NCBI GenBank assembly: GCA_036375215.1
Contig: DASUSH010000104.1
Location: 1 to 16,478 of the forward strand
Source of the DNA: DASUSH01 sp036375215
GTDB taxonomy: Bacteria > Actinomycetota > Thermoleophilia > Solirubrobacterales > 70-9
Reading direction: 5' to 3'
Length of the DNA: 16,478 nucleotides
Program-made: the position numbers and the translations under genes
Notes under the pieces: generated by a model
What the model was told of the DNA's origin: nothing
The model's database searches: none
Seen by the model: the letters and a program-made list of their open reading frames with translations, nothing else
In this document: positions 5,941-12,870 of the stretch, one piece after another
Layout of the letters: every line of letters starts with the position of its first letter
Position numbering within the stretch: position 1 is the stretch's first letter

Positions 5941-6830
5941 GTCCAGATCGACCAGTTGGCGAATTCGCGGCCGGTGAACTCGCGCAGCTTGATCGCGTCT
6001 TCGCGCAGCACGTCGAGCACCTCGTCCGGCAGCTGCTCGCGCAGGTTCGGCCGCTCGATCGGCCGCGATAGGCGGAGCCCACCCTCGGCGTAGTTCCAGA
6101 AGACCTTGGGGATCTTCCTCCCCCAGTCGGTGCGGCTCCACTCCTGGACCTTCATCCCGGCCTTGCTCGCCCGCCGCTTCTTCGAGGTGCGGTGGCGGAC
6201 CGCGTTGAAGGACTTGTGGTGGAAGTCGGGGTCGACGCCCACGAACTCGAACACCTCGCGGAGCTGGGCCTCGCGGCTGTCGCGCAGGTCGGACTGCTGG
6301 AAGACGAGGATCTGCGAGCGGTCGAAGTGCTCGAGGAACCGCTCGATCTGCATGAAGTAGCGGCTGCGCAGGACGTAGGTCGTGCTCGGGTGGGTGATCG
6401 TCTCGATCATGGTCCCGCGCTCGCGGCGCTTGGCGTAGTTGTGGACCCAGTGCGCCTCGATGCGGGCGACCGGGTCGCGCACCATGAAGATCAGCTTCGC
6501 GTCGGGCACGAGCTGCGCCATGCGCTCGGGGATGCCCTCGTGGTGGGGCCAGGTCGTGTAGTTCGGCGAGGACTCGAGCCGGACGGCCTTCCCGGGGTCG
6601 AAGTGGCTGCGATACCAGTCGACGCCCCGCTCCCAGTTGCTCGACTCGATGAAGAAGTTGAGCTCCTTGGGGCTCGAGGCGGAGATCTCGGGGTGAAATC
6701 CCATGTAGTAGTGCAGCGTGCTCGTGCCGCACTTCTGCGCGCCGATCACGATCGTGTTCGGCAGCGCGCCGCCCCCGCTCCCGGCAGGCGACTTTCGGGG
6801 GGTCTCGAGGGAGGCCTCCATCGCGTTCAT
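5937..6830 (-). CDS. PAPS-dependent sulfotransferase (heparan/NodH-like family), first type
   Basis: A 297-residue protein. The 5'-phosphosulfate loop IVIGAQKCGTSTLHYYM (P-loop G30-L39, K33) and the 3'-phosphate motif VRDPVARIEAHW (118-128) mark a PAPS-dependent sulfotransferase, as do PKELNFF (54-60) and ESSPNYTTWP (86-95). It would transfer sulfate from PAPS to a hydroxyl, here probably of a glycan made by the same operon. The serine normally at the ninth position of the R-x-P-x-x-R-x-x-S motif is alanine (A126), which may weaken 3'-phosphate binding. ATG 6830 overlaps the stop of the glycosyltransferase as ATGA; ATG 6821 is an in-frame alternative three codons later. It is not closely similar to the two tandem sulfotransferases upstream, so it probably acts on another position or acceptor. 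Confidence 0.92.
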   Translation of the reverse strand: MNAMEASLETPRKSPAGSGGGALPNTIVIGAQKCGTSTLHYYMGFHPEISASSPKELNFFIESSNWERGVDWYRSHFDPGKAVRLESSPNYTTWPHHEGIPERMAQLVPDAKLIFMVRDPVARIEAHWVHNYAKRRERGTMIETITHPSTTYVLRSRYFMQIERFLEHFDRSQILVFQQSDLRDSREAQLREVFEFVGVDPDFHHKSFNAVRHRTSKKRRASKAGMKVQEWSRTDWGRKIPKVFWNYAEGGLRLSRPIERPNLREQLPDEVLDVLREDAIKLREFTGREFANWSIWT

Positions 6831-8401
6831 GGTGCCGAGATCGTCGCCCAGGGGGCCCTGCTGCGGCCCGCCAGGATCGCCCTGATCCGGCGTTCGGCGA
6901 AACGAGGATAGGGCTCGTCGCTGATCGCGGCGGCACGCTCGGGCGAGGGCACGTACTCGAACGCGAAGCCCGCCCGCCGCAGCGCCGTGAAGTCGAGCGA
7001 GTCGGTGATCGCGAGCAGCCGGTGCGGCTCGACGCCCGCGTCGCGGGCGAGCGCGCGCAGCCGCGTGACCAGCTCGTCCGCGGGCAGCCCGATCGCGATC
7101 GCGGCGAGCTTCGCCGGCGGCGGCGGCGGGTCGGTGATCCGCGCCCGGGCGCGCCGGGCGACGACGAGCGGCAGCTTCAACCCGACCCGCCGGACGAGCT
7201 CGGCGGAGACCGAGAGCGACGGACCCAGACGTTGGCCGAATTTCGATGCCGTGGGCAACGTTTCGCGGCCAACGTCGGCCGAACCGTCCGCCGACCCCAC
7301 CTTGGGTCCCGCCCCGGCGCCGGAACCATGGCCGCCCACGAGCCCCGCCAACCACGCGGCAGCGTCCCTCGCCCCGTCGGAAGGGGGCAGGGCCGCGAGG
7401 CTTCGCGCGACCGCCGCCCGCACCTCCGGGTCCACCAGCTCCCCGAGCCGCGCCTCGAGCGCCGGGTCGTCGGGCCCGGCAAGGCCCCTCCCCGCGCCCG
7501 AGTCCTGCGCCCAGCGAGCCCGCGCCGCCTGGTCGTCGATCTGGCGGGGCATCGGCACGAAGAGCGCCGGGACCCCGTGGGCGAGGAGCTCGTGGAAGGC
7601 GTTGTAGCCCGCCGCGGCGACGGCGAGGTCGAAGGCGCGGTAGAAGCGGCTCATCGGGTAGGTGCCGCGCAGGTGCACGACCTCGGCGGGCACACGCAGC
7701 TCCGGCGAGAGGCTCGACTCCAGCGCGGCCACCTGGAGCTCGGGGTGGGCGGCGAGGAGCTCGAGGCAGCGAGCGACGGCGCGGTCGAGCTCGGGGCCCT
7801 GCCCGAGCGCCACGAGCGCGTGCGGGCGCTCGGGGTCGAGGCCGAGGTCGGCGCACGCCTCCTCGCGGGAGAGGAGCTCGCCGGGGTCGAGGAAGACGAT
7901 CGGGCCGACGCGCTCGGCCTCGGCGCGGCGGGCGACGGTGAGGCCGCGGTCCGCGGCCTCGGCGAGCTCGCCGGGCTCGAGCACCGCGTCGAACTCGCCC
8001 GACCAGTAGATCGCCTCGGCGCCGCCGCCCTCCCGCCACATCGGGCGCCGGCACCAGACCGTCCGCATCGGGCCGCCGCGGTGCGCGCGCAGGACCGCGA
8101 CGAGCGCGTCGTAGGGGTGGGCGCCGTCGAAGACGAGCAGGTCGGGCTCGAGCTCGCCGACGAGCAGCTCGAGGCGGGCCCGCAGGCGGCGGTCCCAGCG
8201 CCGCGGCGATTCGGCGGCGGCCGCGGTGTGGGAGGGGAAGTACTCGACGTGGTAGCCGACCTCCTCGACCACGGGGGCCGCGGCCGACAGCGTCAGGAAG
8301 ACCGGCTCGAGCTCGGGGCCGAGGCGGCGGGCGATCGCCATCCCGCGGGTGAGATGGCCGAGCCCGGTCCCGTTCGAGGTGACGAAGAGGAGGCGGCTCA
8401 A
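6827..8401 (-). CDS. MurG/UGT-like (GT-B) glycosyltransferase with extra C-terminal domain
   Basis: A 524-residue protein. Residues 3-17 (RLLFVTSNGTGLGHL) form the glycine-rich loop of a GT-B fold. AGYNAFHE (264-271), continuing into LLAHGVPALFVPMPRQIDDQ, is the nucleotide-sugar-binding signature of MurG/UGT-type enzymes. It probably adds a sugar from a nucleotide donor on the cytoplasmic face of the membrane. After about residue 352 comes a linker, of which residues 365-394 are encoded by a palindromic element (7221-7309). A second domain (about 395-524) follows, with KLAAIAIGLPADELVTRLR and ITDSLDFTALRRAGFAFEYV (465 onward), which I cannot name. The start is TTG 8401, overlapping the preceding stop as TTGA and preceded by GGGGGAG (8406-8412). 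The stop overlaps the next gene as ATGA. Donor and acceptor are unknown. Confidence 0.87.
   Translation of the reverse strand: MSRLLFVTSNGTGLGHLTRGMAIARRLGPELEPVFLTLSAAAPVVEEVGYHVEYFPSHTAAAAESPRRWDRRLRARLELLVGELEPDLLVFDGAHPYDALVAVLRAHRGGPMRTVWCRRPMWREGGGAEAIYWSGEFDAVLEPGELAEAADRGLTVARRAEAERVGPIVFLDPGELLSREEACADLGLDPERPHALVALGQGPELDRAVARCLELLAAHPELQVAALESSLSPELRVPAEVVHLRGTYPMSRFYRAFDLAVAAAGYNAFHELLAHGVPALFVPMPRQIDDQAARARWAQDSGAGRGLAGPDDPALEARLGELVDPEVRAAVARSLAALPPSDGARDAAAWLAGLVGGHGSGAGAGPKVGSADGSADVGRETLPTASKFGQRLGPSLSVSAELVRRVGLKLPLVVARRARARITDPPPPPAKLAAIAIGLPADELVTRLRALARDAGVEPHRLLAITDSLDFTALRRAGFAFEYVPSPERAAAISDEPYPRFAERRIRAILAGRSRAPWATISAP
7221..7309. repeat. In-frame palindromic element in the glycosyltransferase linker
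   Basis: An 89-base segment bounded by GGACCCA (7221-7227) and its reverse complement TGGGTCC (7303-7309). Inside it is a perfect 11-bp inverted repeat, GACGTTGGCCG (7228-7238) against CGGCCAACGTC (7266-7276). Read in frame it codes for about residues 365-394 of the glycosyltransferase. It uses codons that are otherwise rare in this window (GTT, GAA, TTG, GCA, AAA, CAA, CGT, GGT close together), while the flanks use the usual G/C-ending codons. Composition, symmetry and position between two domains suggest a small inserted mobile palindrome. Confidence 0.65.
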
Positions 8402-9474
8402 GCCGCTCCCCCACCGCCGTGCGCGACGTTTGCCTCGGCGAGCCCGGTCTGCTCGCTGCCCACCTGCCGGCCCTCGAAGCGGTAGATCTCGCGCAGGAGC
8501 GGCGCGCTCACGAGCCCGTCGGCCTCGAGCCGCTCGAGCGCGGCCTCGTACTCCGCGCGGACCTTTGCCTGCGCGTCCTCGGAGAGGCCGCGCCGCCAGC
8601 GCCCGACGTTGGCGCGCCCGGGGTTCACCTTGCGCTTGAACATCGTGTCGGCGGTCTTCTGCTTCTCGATCCCGAGGAAGCGGCGCATGAGCTTGTAGCC
8701 ACGGCGGTTGGGCGGCACCTGCACGAGCCAGTCGAGGCTGAGCGTGAGGACGCGGTCGGACGGGAGCTCGGCGAGCGCGGCCTCGATCCGCCGCACCCGG
8801 CCCTCCCACCAGCGCACGCCCTGCACGCGCGTCCGCGGGTAGAGCAGGCCGCGGCCCTGCCGCACGCGCGAGGCGGAGGCGTCGCGGCCGTCGCGGACGA
8901 CGTGGATGAAGAGCGCGTCGGGGAAGATCCTCGCGAGCGCCGGCGCCGCGACCGTGGTGGCGCAGCTCATCTCGACCAGCCCAGGCTTCTCAGCGCGGTG
9001 CGCGAGGGGGCGCAGGAGCGCCTCGAAGAGCTCGCGGCAGGCGGCCTCCGGCTCGGCGTCGAAGCGCTCGTCGAAGCGCGCGGCCGCGGCCTCGAACTCA
9101 TCCTCGTCGACGAACTTGTGCAGGCCGCGGGGCTCGCGGCCGAGCGCGAGCCAGGGCAGGATGTCGGGCGGGCGGCCGCCGCTGCGGTAGCGCCGCCACC
9201 AGAACCCGCGCAGCCGGCGCAGGAACTGCTCCTTTCTCACCCGGCCCGCGAGCAGGTCGGGGAAGCCGCCGGGGTCGGCGTGGAAGCGGACCTCGATCGG
9301 GACGTTCTCGAACTCGGCGTGGCGCCCGATCAGCTTCGCGACCAGGTGCGTGCCGCTGCGGCCGGTGCCGCCGACGAAGACGAGGTCCGAGCGCGGCTGG
9401 CGCCGAACCTCCCGCGGACCTGTCCCTTTGGGGTCAGACCCCTCAGGTGGCAGGTCCTCAGCCGAAGCGTTCAT
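8398..9474 (-). CDS. PAPS-dependent sulfotransferase, tandem paralogue A
   Basis: A 358-residue protein. VGGTGRSGTHL (34-44) is the 5'-phosphosulfate loop and HVVRDGRDASAS (191-202) is the 3'-phosphate site with its serine intact, so it should bind PAPS. It shares long blocks with the gene just upstream: VPIE-RFH, GFPDLL-GRV-KEQFLR, RGLHK, KPGLVEMSC and VRDGRDA. The two are therefore a tandem duplication. ATG 9474 has a perfect GAGGAGG (9479-9485) four bases upstream and lies inside the end of the previous gene (17-base overlap). Residues 11-20 (EGSDPKGTGP) are encoded by a copy of the intergenic palindromic repeat. It ends in a Gly/Ala run. The acceptor is unknown; the operon suggests a glycan or glycolipid. 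Confidence 0.92.
   Translation of the reverse strand: MNASAEDLPPEGSDPKGTGPREVRRQPRSDLVFVGGTGRSGTHLVAKLIGRHAEFENVPIEVRFHADPGGFPDLLAGRVRKEQFLRRLRGFWWRRYRSGGRPPDILPWLALGREPRGLHKFVDEDEFEAAAARFDERFDAEPEAACRELFEALLRPLAHRAEKPGLVEMSCATTVAAPALARIFPDALFIHVVRDGRDASASRVRQGRGLLYPRTRVQGVRWWEGRVRRIEAALAELPSDRVLTLSLDWLVQVPPNRRGYKLMRRFLGIEKQKTADTMFKRKVNPGRANVGRWRRGLSEDAQAKVRAEYEAALERLEADGLVSAPLLREIYRFEGRQVGSEQTGLAEANVAHGGGGAA
8406..8412 (-). promoter_or_regulatory. Ribosome site supporting the TTG start of the glycosyltransferase
   Basis: On the minus strand this reads GGGGGAG, four bases before TTG 8401. With the TTGA overlap and the absence of ATG or GTG near the conserved N-terminus, it supports an unusual TTG start. 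Confidence 0.55.
9417..9442. repeat. Partial copy of the palindromic repeat, inside the sulfotransferase A frame
   Basis: These 26 bases are identical to 3938-3963, the end of the tandem intergenic repeat. They contain the GGGGTC-GACCCC palindrome but only one arm of the larger hairpin. They code in frame for residues 11-20 of sulfotransferase A, in the non-conserved N-terminal extension that its paralogue lacks. Confidence 0.88.
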
Positions 9475-10408
9475 ACGCCCTCCTCAAAAGCGGCGCCGAA
9501 AGGTAGCCCTCGCCGGCGATGCGGTCGAGCGCCTGCTCGTAGGCGCTCGCGACCTCGGCCTGCTCGGGCTCGGAGAGGCCCTCGCGCCAGCGGTCGCGGT
9601 GGGCGTTCTCCGGCGTCATCTCGGTCTCGAAGAACTCGCGCATCGGCGGCTCGTCGGCGATCTCGAGGAACTCCAGGAGGCGGGCGTAGCTCGCCTCGCG
9701 CTCGCCGCCGACGAGCTCGTCGAGGCTGATCGTGAGGAGCTTCTCGGCGGGCACCGCACGCGCCCCGGCCTCGGCCTCGGCGAGCCTGCCGGCCCACCAC
9801 TCGACCCCCTGGCGGGCGTCGCGCGGGTGCTCGCGCTTCTGGCGCTTCGCGACCTTCGAGGAGCCGGCGTCGCGGCCGTCGCGGACCGTGTGGACGATCT
9901 TCGCCTCACCGAAGAGGCCGACGAGCGTCGGCGCCTGGGCGACCGTGAAGCAGCTCATCTCGACGAGCCCCGGCTTGCCCGCCTCGTCGGCGAGGGGCAT
10001 GAGGAGCTCGAGGAAGAGGGCGCGGCAGGCGGCGCGCGGGTCATCCTCGTAGGCCCCGTCGAAGGCGAGCACGGCGGCGTCGAAGCGCTCGCGCGGGACG
10101 ACCTTGTGCAGGCCGCGGGTCTGTCGCCCGAGCGGCAGCTTCGGCAGCACCGCGGCGAGCGGCTCGCCGGCGCGGATGCGATACCACCAGAAGCGCTTCA
10201 GCTTGCGCAGGAACTGCTCCTTGGTGACCCGGCCCTCGAGCAGGTCGGGGAAGCCCTGCGGGTTCGTGTGGAAGCGGCATTCGATCGGCACGGAGTGGTA
10301 GCGCGAGTGGCGGTCGAGCAGGCTGGCGATCACGTGCGTCCCGCTGCGGCCGGTGCCGCCGACGAAAGTCAGCGGGCGCGCTCCGTTCGTCGCTGGGCGC
10401 TCGGCCAT
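9458..10408 (-). CDS. PAPS-dependent sulfotransferase, tandem paralogue B
   Basis: A 316-residue protein. LTFVGGTGRSGTHVI (about 13-27) is the 5'-phosphosulfate loop, and HTVRDGRDAGSSKV (about 173-186) holds the 3'-phosphate residues including the serine pair. It is the close paralogue of the next gene downstream, with the same order of conserved blocks and similar length after the N-terminus. ATG 10408 forms TGATG with the stop of the membrane-protein gene. A GTG one codon earlier (10411) would give a GTGA overlap and is equally possible; AGGAG lies 5 to 8 bases upstream of the two candidates. It probably sulfates the same class of acceptor as its paralogue, at a different position or on a different residue. 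Confidence 0.93.
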   Translation of the reverse strand: MAERPATNGARPLTFVGGTGRSGTHVIASLLDRHSRYHSVPIECRFHTNPQGFPDLLEGRVTKEQFLRKLKRFWWYRIRAGEPLAAVLPKLPLGRQTRGLHKVVPRERFDAAVLAFDGAYEDDPRAACRALFLELLMPLADEAGKPGLVEMSCFTVAQAPTLVGLFGEAKIVHTVRDGRDAGSSKVAKRQKREHPRDARQGVEWWAGRLAEAEAGARAVPAEKLLTISLDELVGGEREASYARLLEFLEIADEPPMREFFETEMTPENAHRDRWREGLSEPEQAEVASAYEQALDRIAGEGYLSAPLLRRAYERFG

Positions 10409-12819
10409 CACTTCTTCTCCTCGGTGTACCAGTCGACGTAGCGGCCGCAGCCCGAAGACAAGGGCGCGGTCGCGAGCGGGCCCGTCTCGCCGGCGGCGGG
10501 GCCGGGCGGGTCCTTCGCGTCGCCGTCGATCCTGACGACGGCGAGGTCGCCGAGCCAGGCCCGGCGCTCGGCGCCGACGAGGCGGCTGAGCGCGGGCGCC
10601 TCGTCGGCGCTCACCTCGAACTCGACGGTGCCGCCGCCGGCCTCGAGCGTGCCCGCCGGCCAGAACGGGCCCTTTCCGGGGGCGTTCGCGTAGAAGCCGT
10701 CGAGGGCCGCGGGCAGGTCGGTCTCGAGGTCACCGGCGCGCAGGCGCAGCGGCACCTCGCTCGAGTACTGGAGCGAGAGCGCCCAGCGGCCGGCGGGGAG
10801 GAGCAGCCCGAGCCGCGCGGACTCGCCCGCCTTGATCGCACCCGTCGGCCGCCACGGATCGTTGTCGGCGAGCACGGGGTCGGTGGACCAGAACCCGACG
10901 GACCCGCCCTTCGTGCCCGCCGCGTCGCAGAGCGGGCTGCCGTCGCCCGCGACCAGGCCGGGCTGCGGGTCCTCGTCGAGGACCTCGCGCGCCGGCGCCC
11001 TGCCGTTGCGCTTCCAGAGCACGAAGTTGTCGGTGCGGGCCACCGGCTTCCAGTTCTCCGGCGCCGAGCTGCCGTAGGCGGCGCCGGTCGTGACCGCGTA
11101 TCCGAAGCGGTCGAGCACGTCGCTGTCGAGCGAGTCGAAGTCGATCGCCTCGCTCTGCCCCCACTCCTTGTTCTCCCGCCCCCGCAGGGCGTTCGGGACG
11201 TAGCCGCCCGGGCTCTGCACGCGCTCGGCTCCGCTCAGGCGGTAGGGCGCGAAGCGGTCGAGGCTGAGGAAGGCGACCTCCTTGCCGGCGACCTCGTCCT
11301 GGAGCTCGGCGAGCTCGTCGACGTGGGCGGGCGTGCCGACCGGCGTCGCCCGCAGGGCCAGCAGGGTCGAGAGCACCGCGAGCCCGGCGAAGAGGCCGCC
11401 GAGCGCGATCCGCCAGGCGGAGGGCCCGCGCGCCTCGCCGTCGAGCAGGCCGCGGACGACGAACAGCATCACGAGCGGCGAGGCGACGATCAGCGCCTTC
11501 GCCTCGACGTGGATCCCGGAGGTCGCGCGGGCGACGAGGAAGATCGCGAAGGCGGCGGCGACCACGGCGGGCACGGCGAGCTGGCGGCGGCGCAGCCACC
11601 AGATCGCCGCGATCGCGCCGCAGAGCAGGCCGAAGAGGATCGCGAACACGGCGCCGTCGACGGCGGAGGTGGCGACGCGGAAGTCACCGCGCGGCCAGAC
11701 CCCGAGCACCTCCCAGGGCGGCAGGCGCCCGGCGAGCCTGCCCTGCGACTCCTGGACCTCGCGGATGCGGTCGGCGAAGCGCGAGATCGTGCCCGCCTCG
11801 ACGGCGACGAGCACGACGACCACGACCGCGGCGACCGCGAGCAGCGGCCAGGCACGCTTCAGGCCGGCCCAGAGCGCCGCGAACGAGAACGGGAGCCGGC
11901 CGGCGACGAGCTCGACGACGAGCCAGACGGCGCCGCCGAGCGCGAACCAGGCGAGCCCCGGGACGGAGAAGGTGAGCACCGAGGCGACCGCGAGCAGCGC
12001 GATCGCGGCGACGAGCGCGCGATCGGGATGCGCATCGGGGACCGCCCCCCCTGTCCCCGCGGGATCTCGCGCCGGCGAGGGGACCGTCGCCTCCGTCCCC
12101 TCGCGCGAGAGGGCGGCGAGCGAGAGCGCGAAGCCGAGCACGAAGAGCGCGAGGGCGGTCTCCTTGAACGAGCTCTGGGCGAAGAAGGACGTCGCCAGGA
12201 ACGGCATGCCGACCAGCGCGGCCGCGACCGTGCGGCGGACCGGCGGGAGGCCCCCGAGCAGGGCGAGCGCGGTGAGCGCGGTCAGGGCCGGGATCGCGAG
12301 CAGGAACCCGTTGAAGACCGCCTCGACGCTGATCCCGGTCGCCTCGGCGACGGTGGCGACGAGCGCGTGCGGGCCGACCGGGTAGCCCCAGCCGATCCCC
12401 TTCGGCTTCTCGCCGATCTCGTTCTGGAGCCAGTCGGCCCAGTAGAGGTGGACGGCGTGGTCGTTCGAGTAGATGCCCTCGCCGAGCACGCCCACGCGGT
12501 CGTTGAGCGCAAACGGGATCGCGGCGAGCAGCAGGACGATCACCGCGACCACCAGCGGGACGACCCACACGCGCGGCGGCGCCCAGCGGCGCGCGACGAC
12601 GAACCCGGCGCCGAACAGGAGGAGCGCGGTGAGCGCGACGGCGACGATCGCCCCGCCCGGAAGGGAGATCGCGATGTGGCAGAAGACGATCAGCAGGGCG
12701 AGGCCGGCGGCGCACTCGATCCAGGTCCAGCTCTCCCGCCCGCAGAGCAGGAAGAGCGCCCGCCCGGCGAGGAGCGAGGCGGCGCAGATCAGGATCGCGG
12801 CGATGAAGATGCCGATCAC
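10408..12819 (-). CDS. Large polytopic membrane protein, GT-C glycosyltransferase-like, with extracytoplasmic C-terminal region
   Basis: An 803-residue protein. About 10-12 hydrophobic helices occupy residues 1-480. In the first large outward loop, IYSNDHAVHLYWADWLQNEI (117-136) contains an Asp-His pair where GT-C enzymes carry their catalytic acidic residue. This suggests a polyprenyl-phosphate-sugar-dependent transferase, but no signature is decisive. Residues about 490-803 are soluble and extracytoplasmic, with a beta-rich tail (LLLPAGRWALSLQYSSEVPL and onward) and late cysteines. The start is GTG 12819 with no visible Shine-Dalgarno. It is the only junction in the operon with a gap (51 bases) before it. 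Residues 239-261 are a Pro/Gly/Asp-rich cytoplasmic loop encoded by GGGGAC-type palindromes. An O-antigen ligase-like or purely structural role is possible. Confidence 0.75.
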   Translation of the reverse strand: MIGIFIAAILICAASLLAGRALFLLCGRESWTWIECAAGLALLIVFCHIAISLPGGAIVAVALTALLLFGAGFVVARRWAPPRVWVVPLVVAVIVLLLAAIPFALNDRVGVLGEGIYSNDHAVHLYWADWLQNEIGEKPKGIGWGYPVGPHALVATVAEATGISVEAVFNGFLLAIPALTALTALALLGGLPPVRRTVAAALVGMPFLATSFFAQSSFKETALALFVLGFALSLAALSREGTEATVPSPARDPAGTGGAVPDAHPDRALVAAIALLAVASVLTFSVPGLAWFALGGAVWLVVELVAGRLPFSFAALWAGLKRAWPLLAVAAVVVVVLVAVEAGTISRFADRIREVQESQGRLAGRLPPWEVLGVWPRGDFRVATSAVDGAVFAILFGLLCGAIAAIWWLRRRQLAVPAVVAAAFAIFLVARATSGIHVEAKALIVASPLVMLFVVRGLLDGEARGPSAWRIALGGLFAGLAVLSTLLALRATPVGTPAHVDELAELQDEVAGKEVAFLSLDRFAPYRLSGAERVQSPGGYVPNALRGRENKEWGQSEAIDFDSLDSDVLDRFGYAVTTGAAYGSSAPENWKPVARTDNFVLWKRNGRAPAREVLDEDPQPGLVAGDGSPLCDAAGTKGGSVGFWSTDPVLADNDPWRPTGAIKAGESARLGLLLPAGRWALSLQYSSEVPLRLRAGDLETDLPAALDGFYANAPGKGPFWPAGTLEAGGGTVEFEVSADEAPALSRLVGAERRAWLGDLAVVRIDGDAKDPPGPAAGETGPLATAPLSSGCGRYVDWYTEEKK
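12037..12104. repeat. Two in-frame GGGGAC/GTCCCC hairpins in a loop of the 803-residue membrane protein
   Basis: A perfect 10-bp stem (GCGAGGGGAC at 12075-12084 with GTCCCCTCGC at 12095-12104, 10-base loop) lies beside a 6-bp stem (GGGGAC at 12037-12042 with GTCCCC at 12053-12058, also a 10-base loop). Together they code for about residues 239-261, a hydrophilic loop between membrane helices. The matched loop lengths and repeated arms suggest a palindromic element rather than chance GC-richness, but I have only this one locus to judge by. Confidence 0.5.
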
Positions 12820-12870
12820 GGGCGGATCAGGGTAGTTCCGGGGCCGGAAATCCCGGCGCGGCCGGGCGCC
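12820..12870 (-). other. Short intergenic gap inside the operon
   Basis: The only non-overlapping junction in the minus-strand gene chain. It holds a small 5-bp hairpin, GCCGG (12842-12846) with CCGGC (12852-12856), and no visible Shine-Dalgarno or clear promoter. It may let the downstream genes be uncoupled from the two GT-C genes. Confidence 0.4.

Noticed and set aside
5941..6936. Upstream extension of the flippase frame
   Set aside because: The extra residues overlap the sulfotransferase gene out of frame and are Arg/Pro/Ala-rich noise; flippase similarity begins just after TTG 5940.
8402..8809. Upstream extension of the glycosyltransferase frame
   Set aside because: It lies over the conserved C-terminal part of sulfotransferase A in another frame, and the GT-B loop starts right after TTG 8401.
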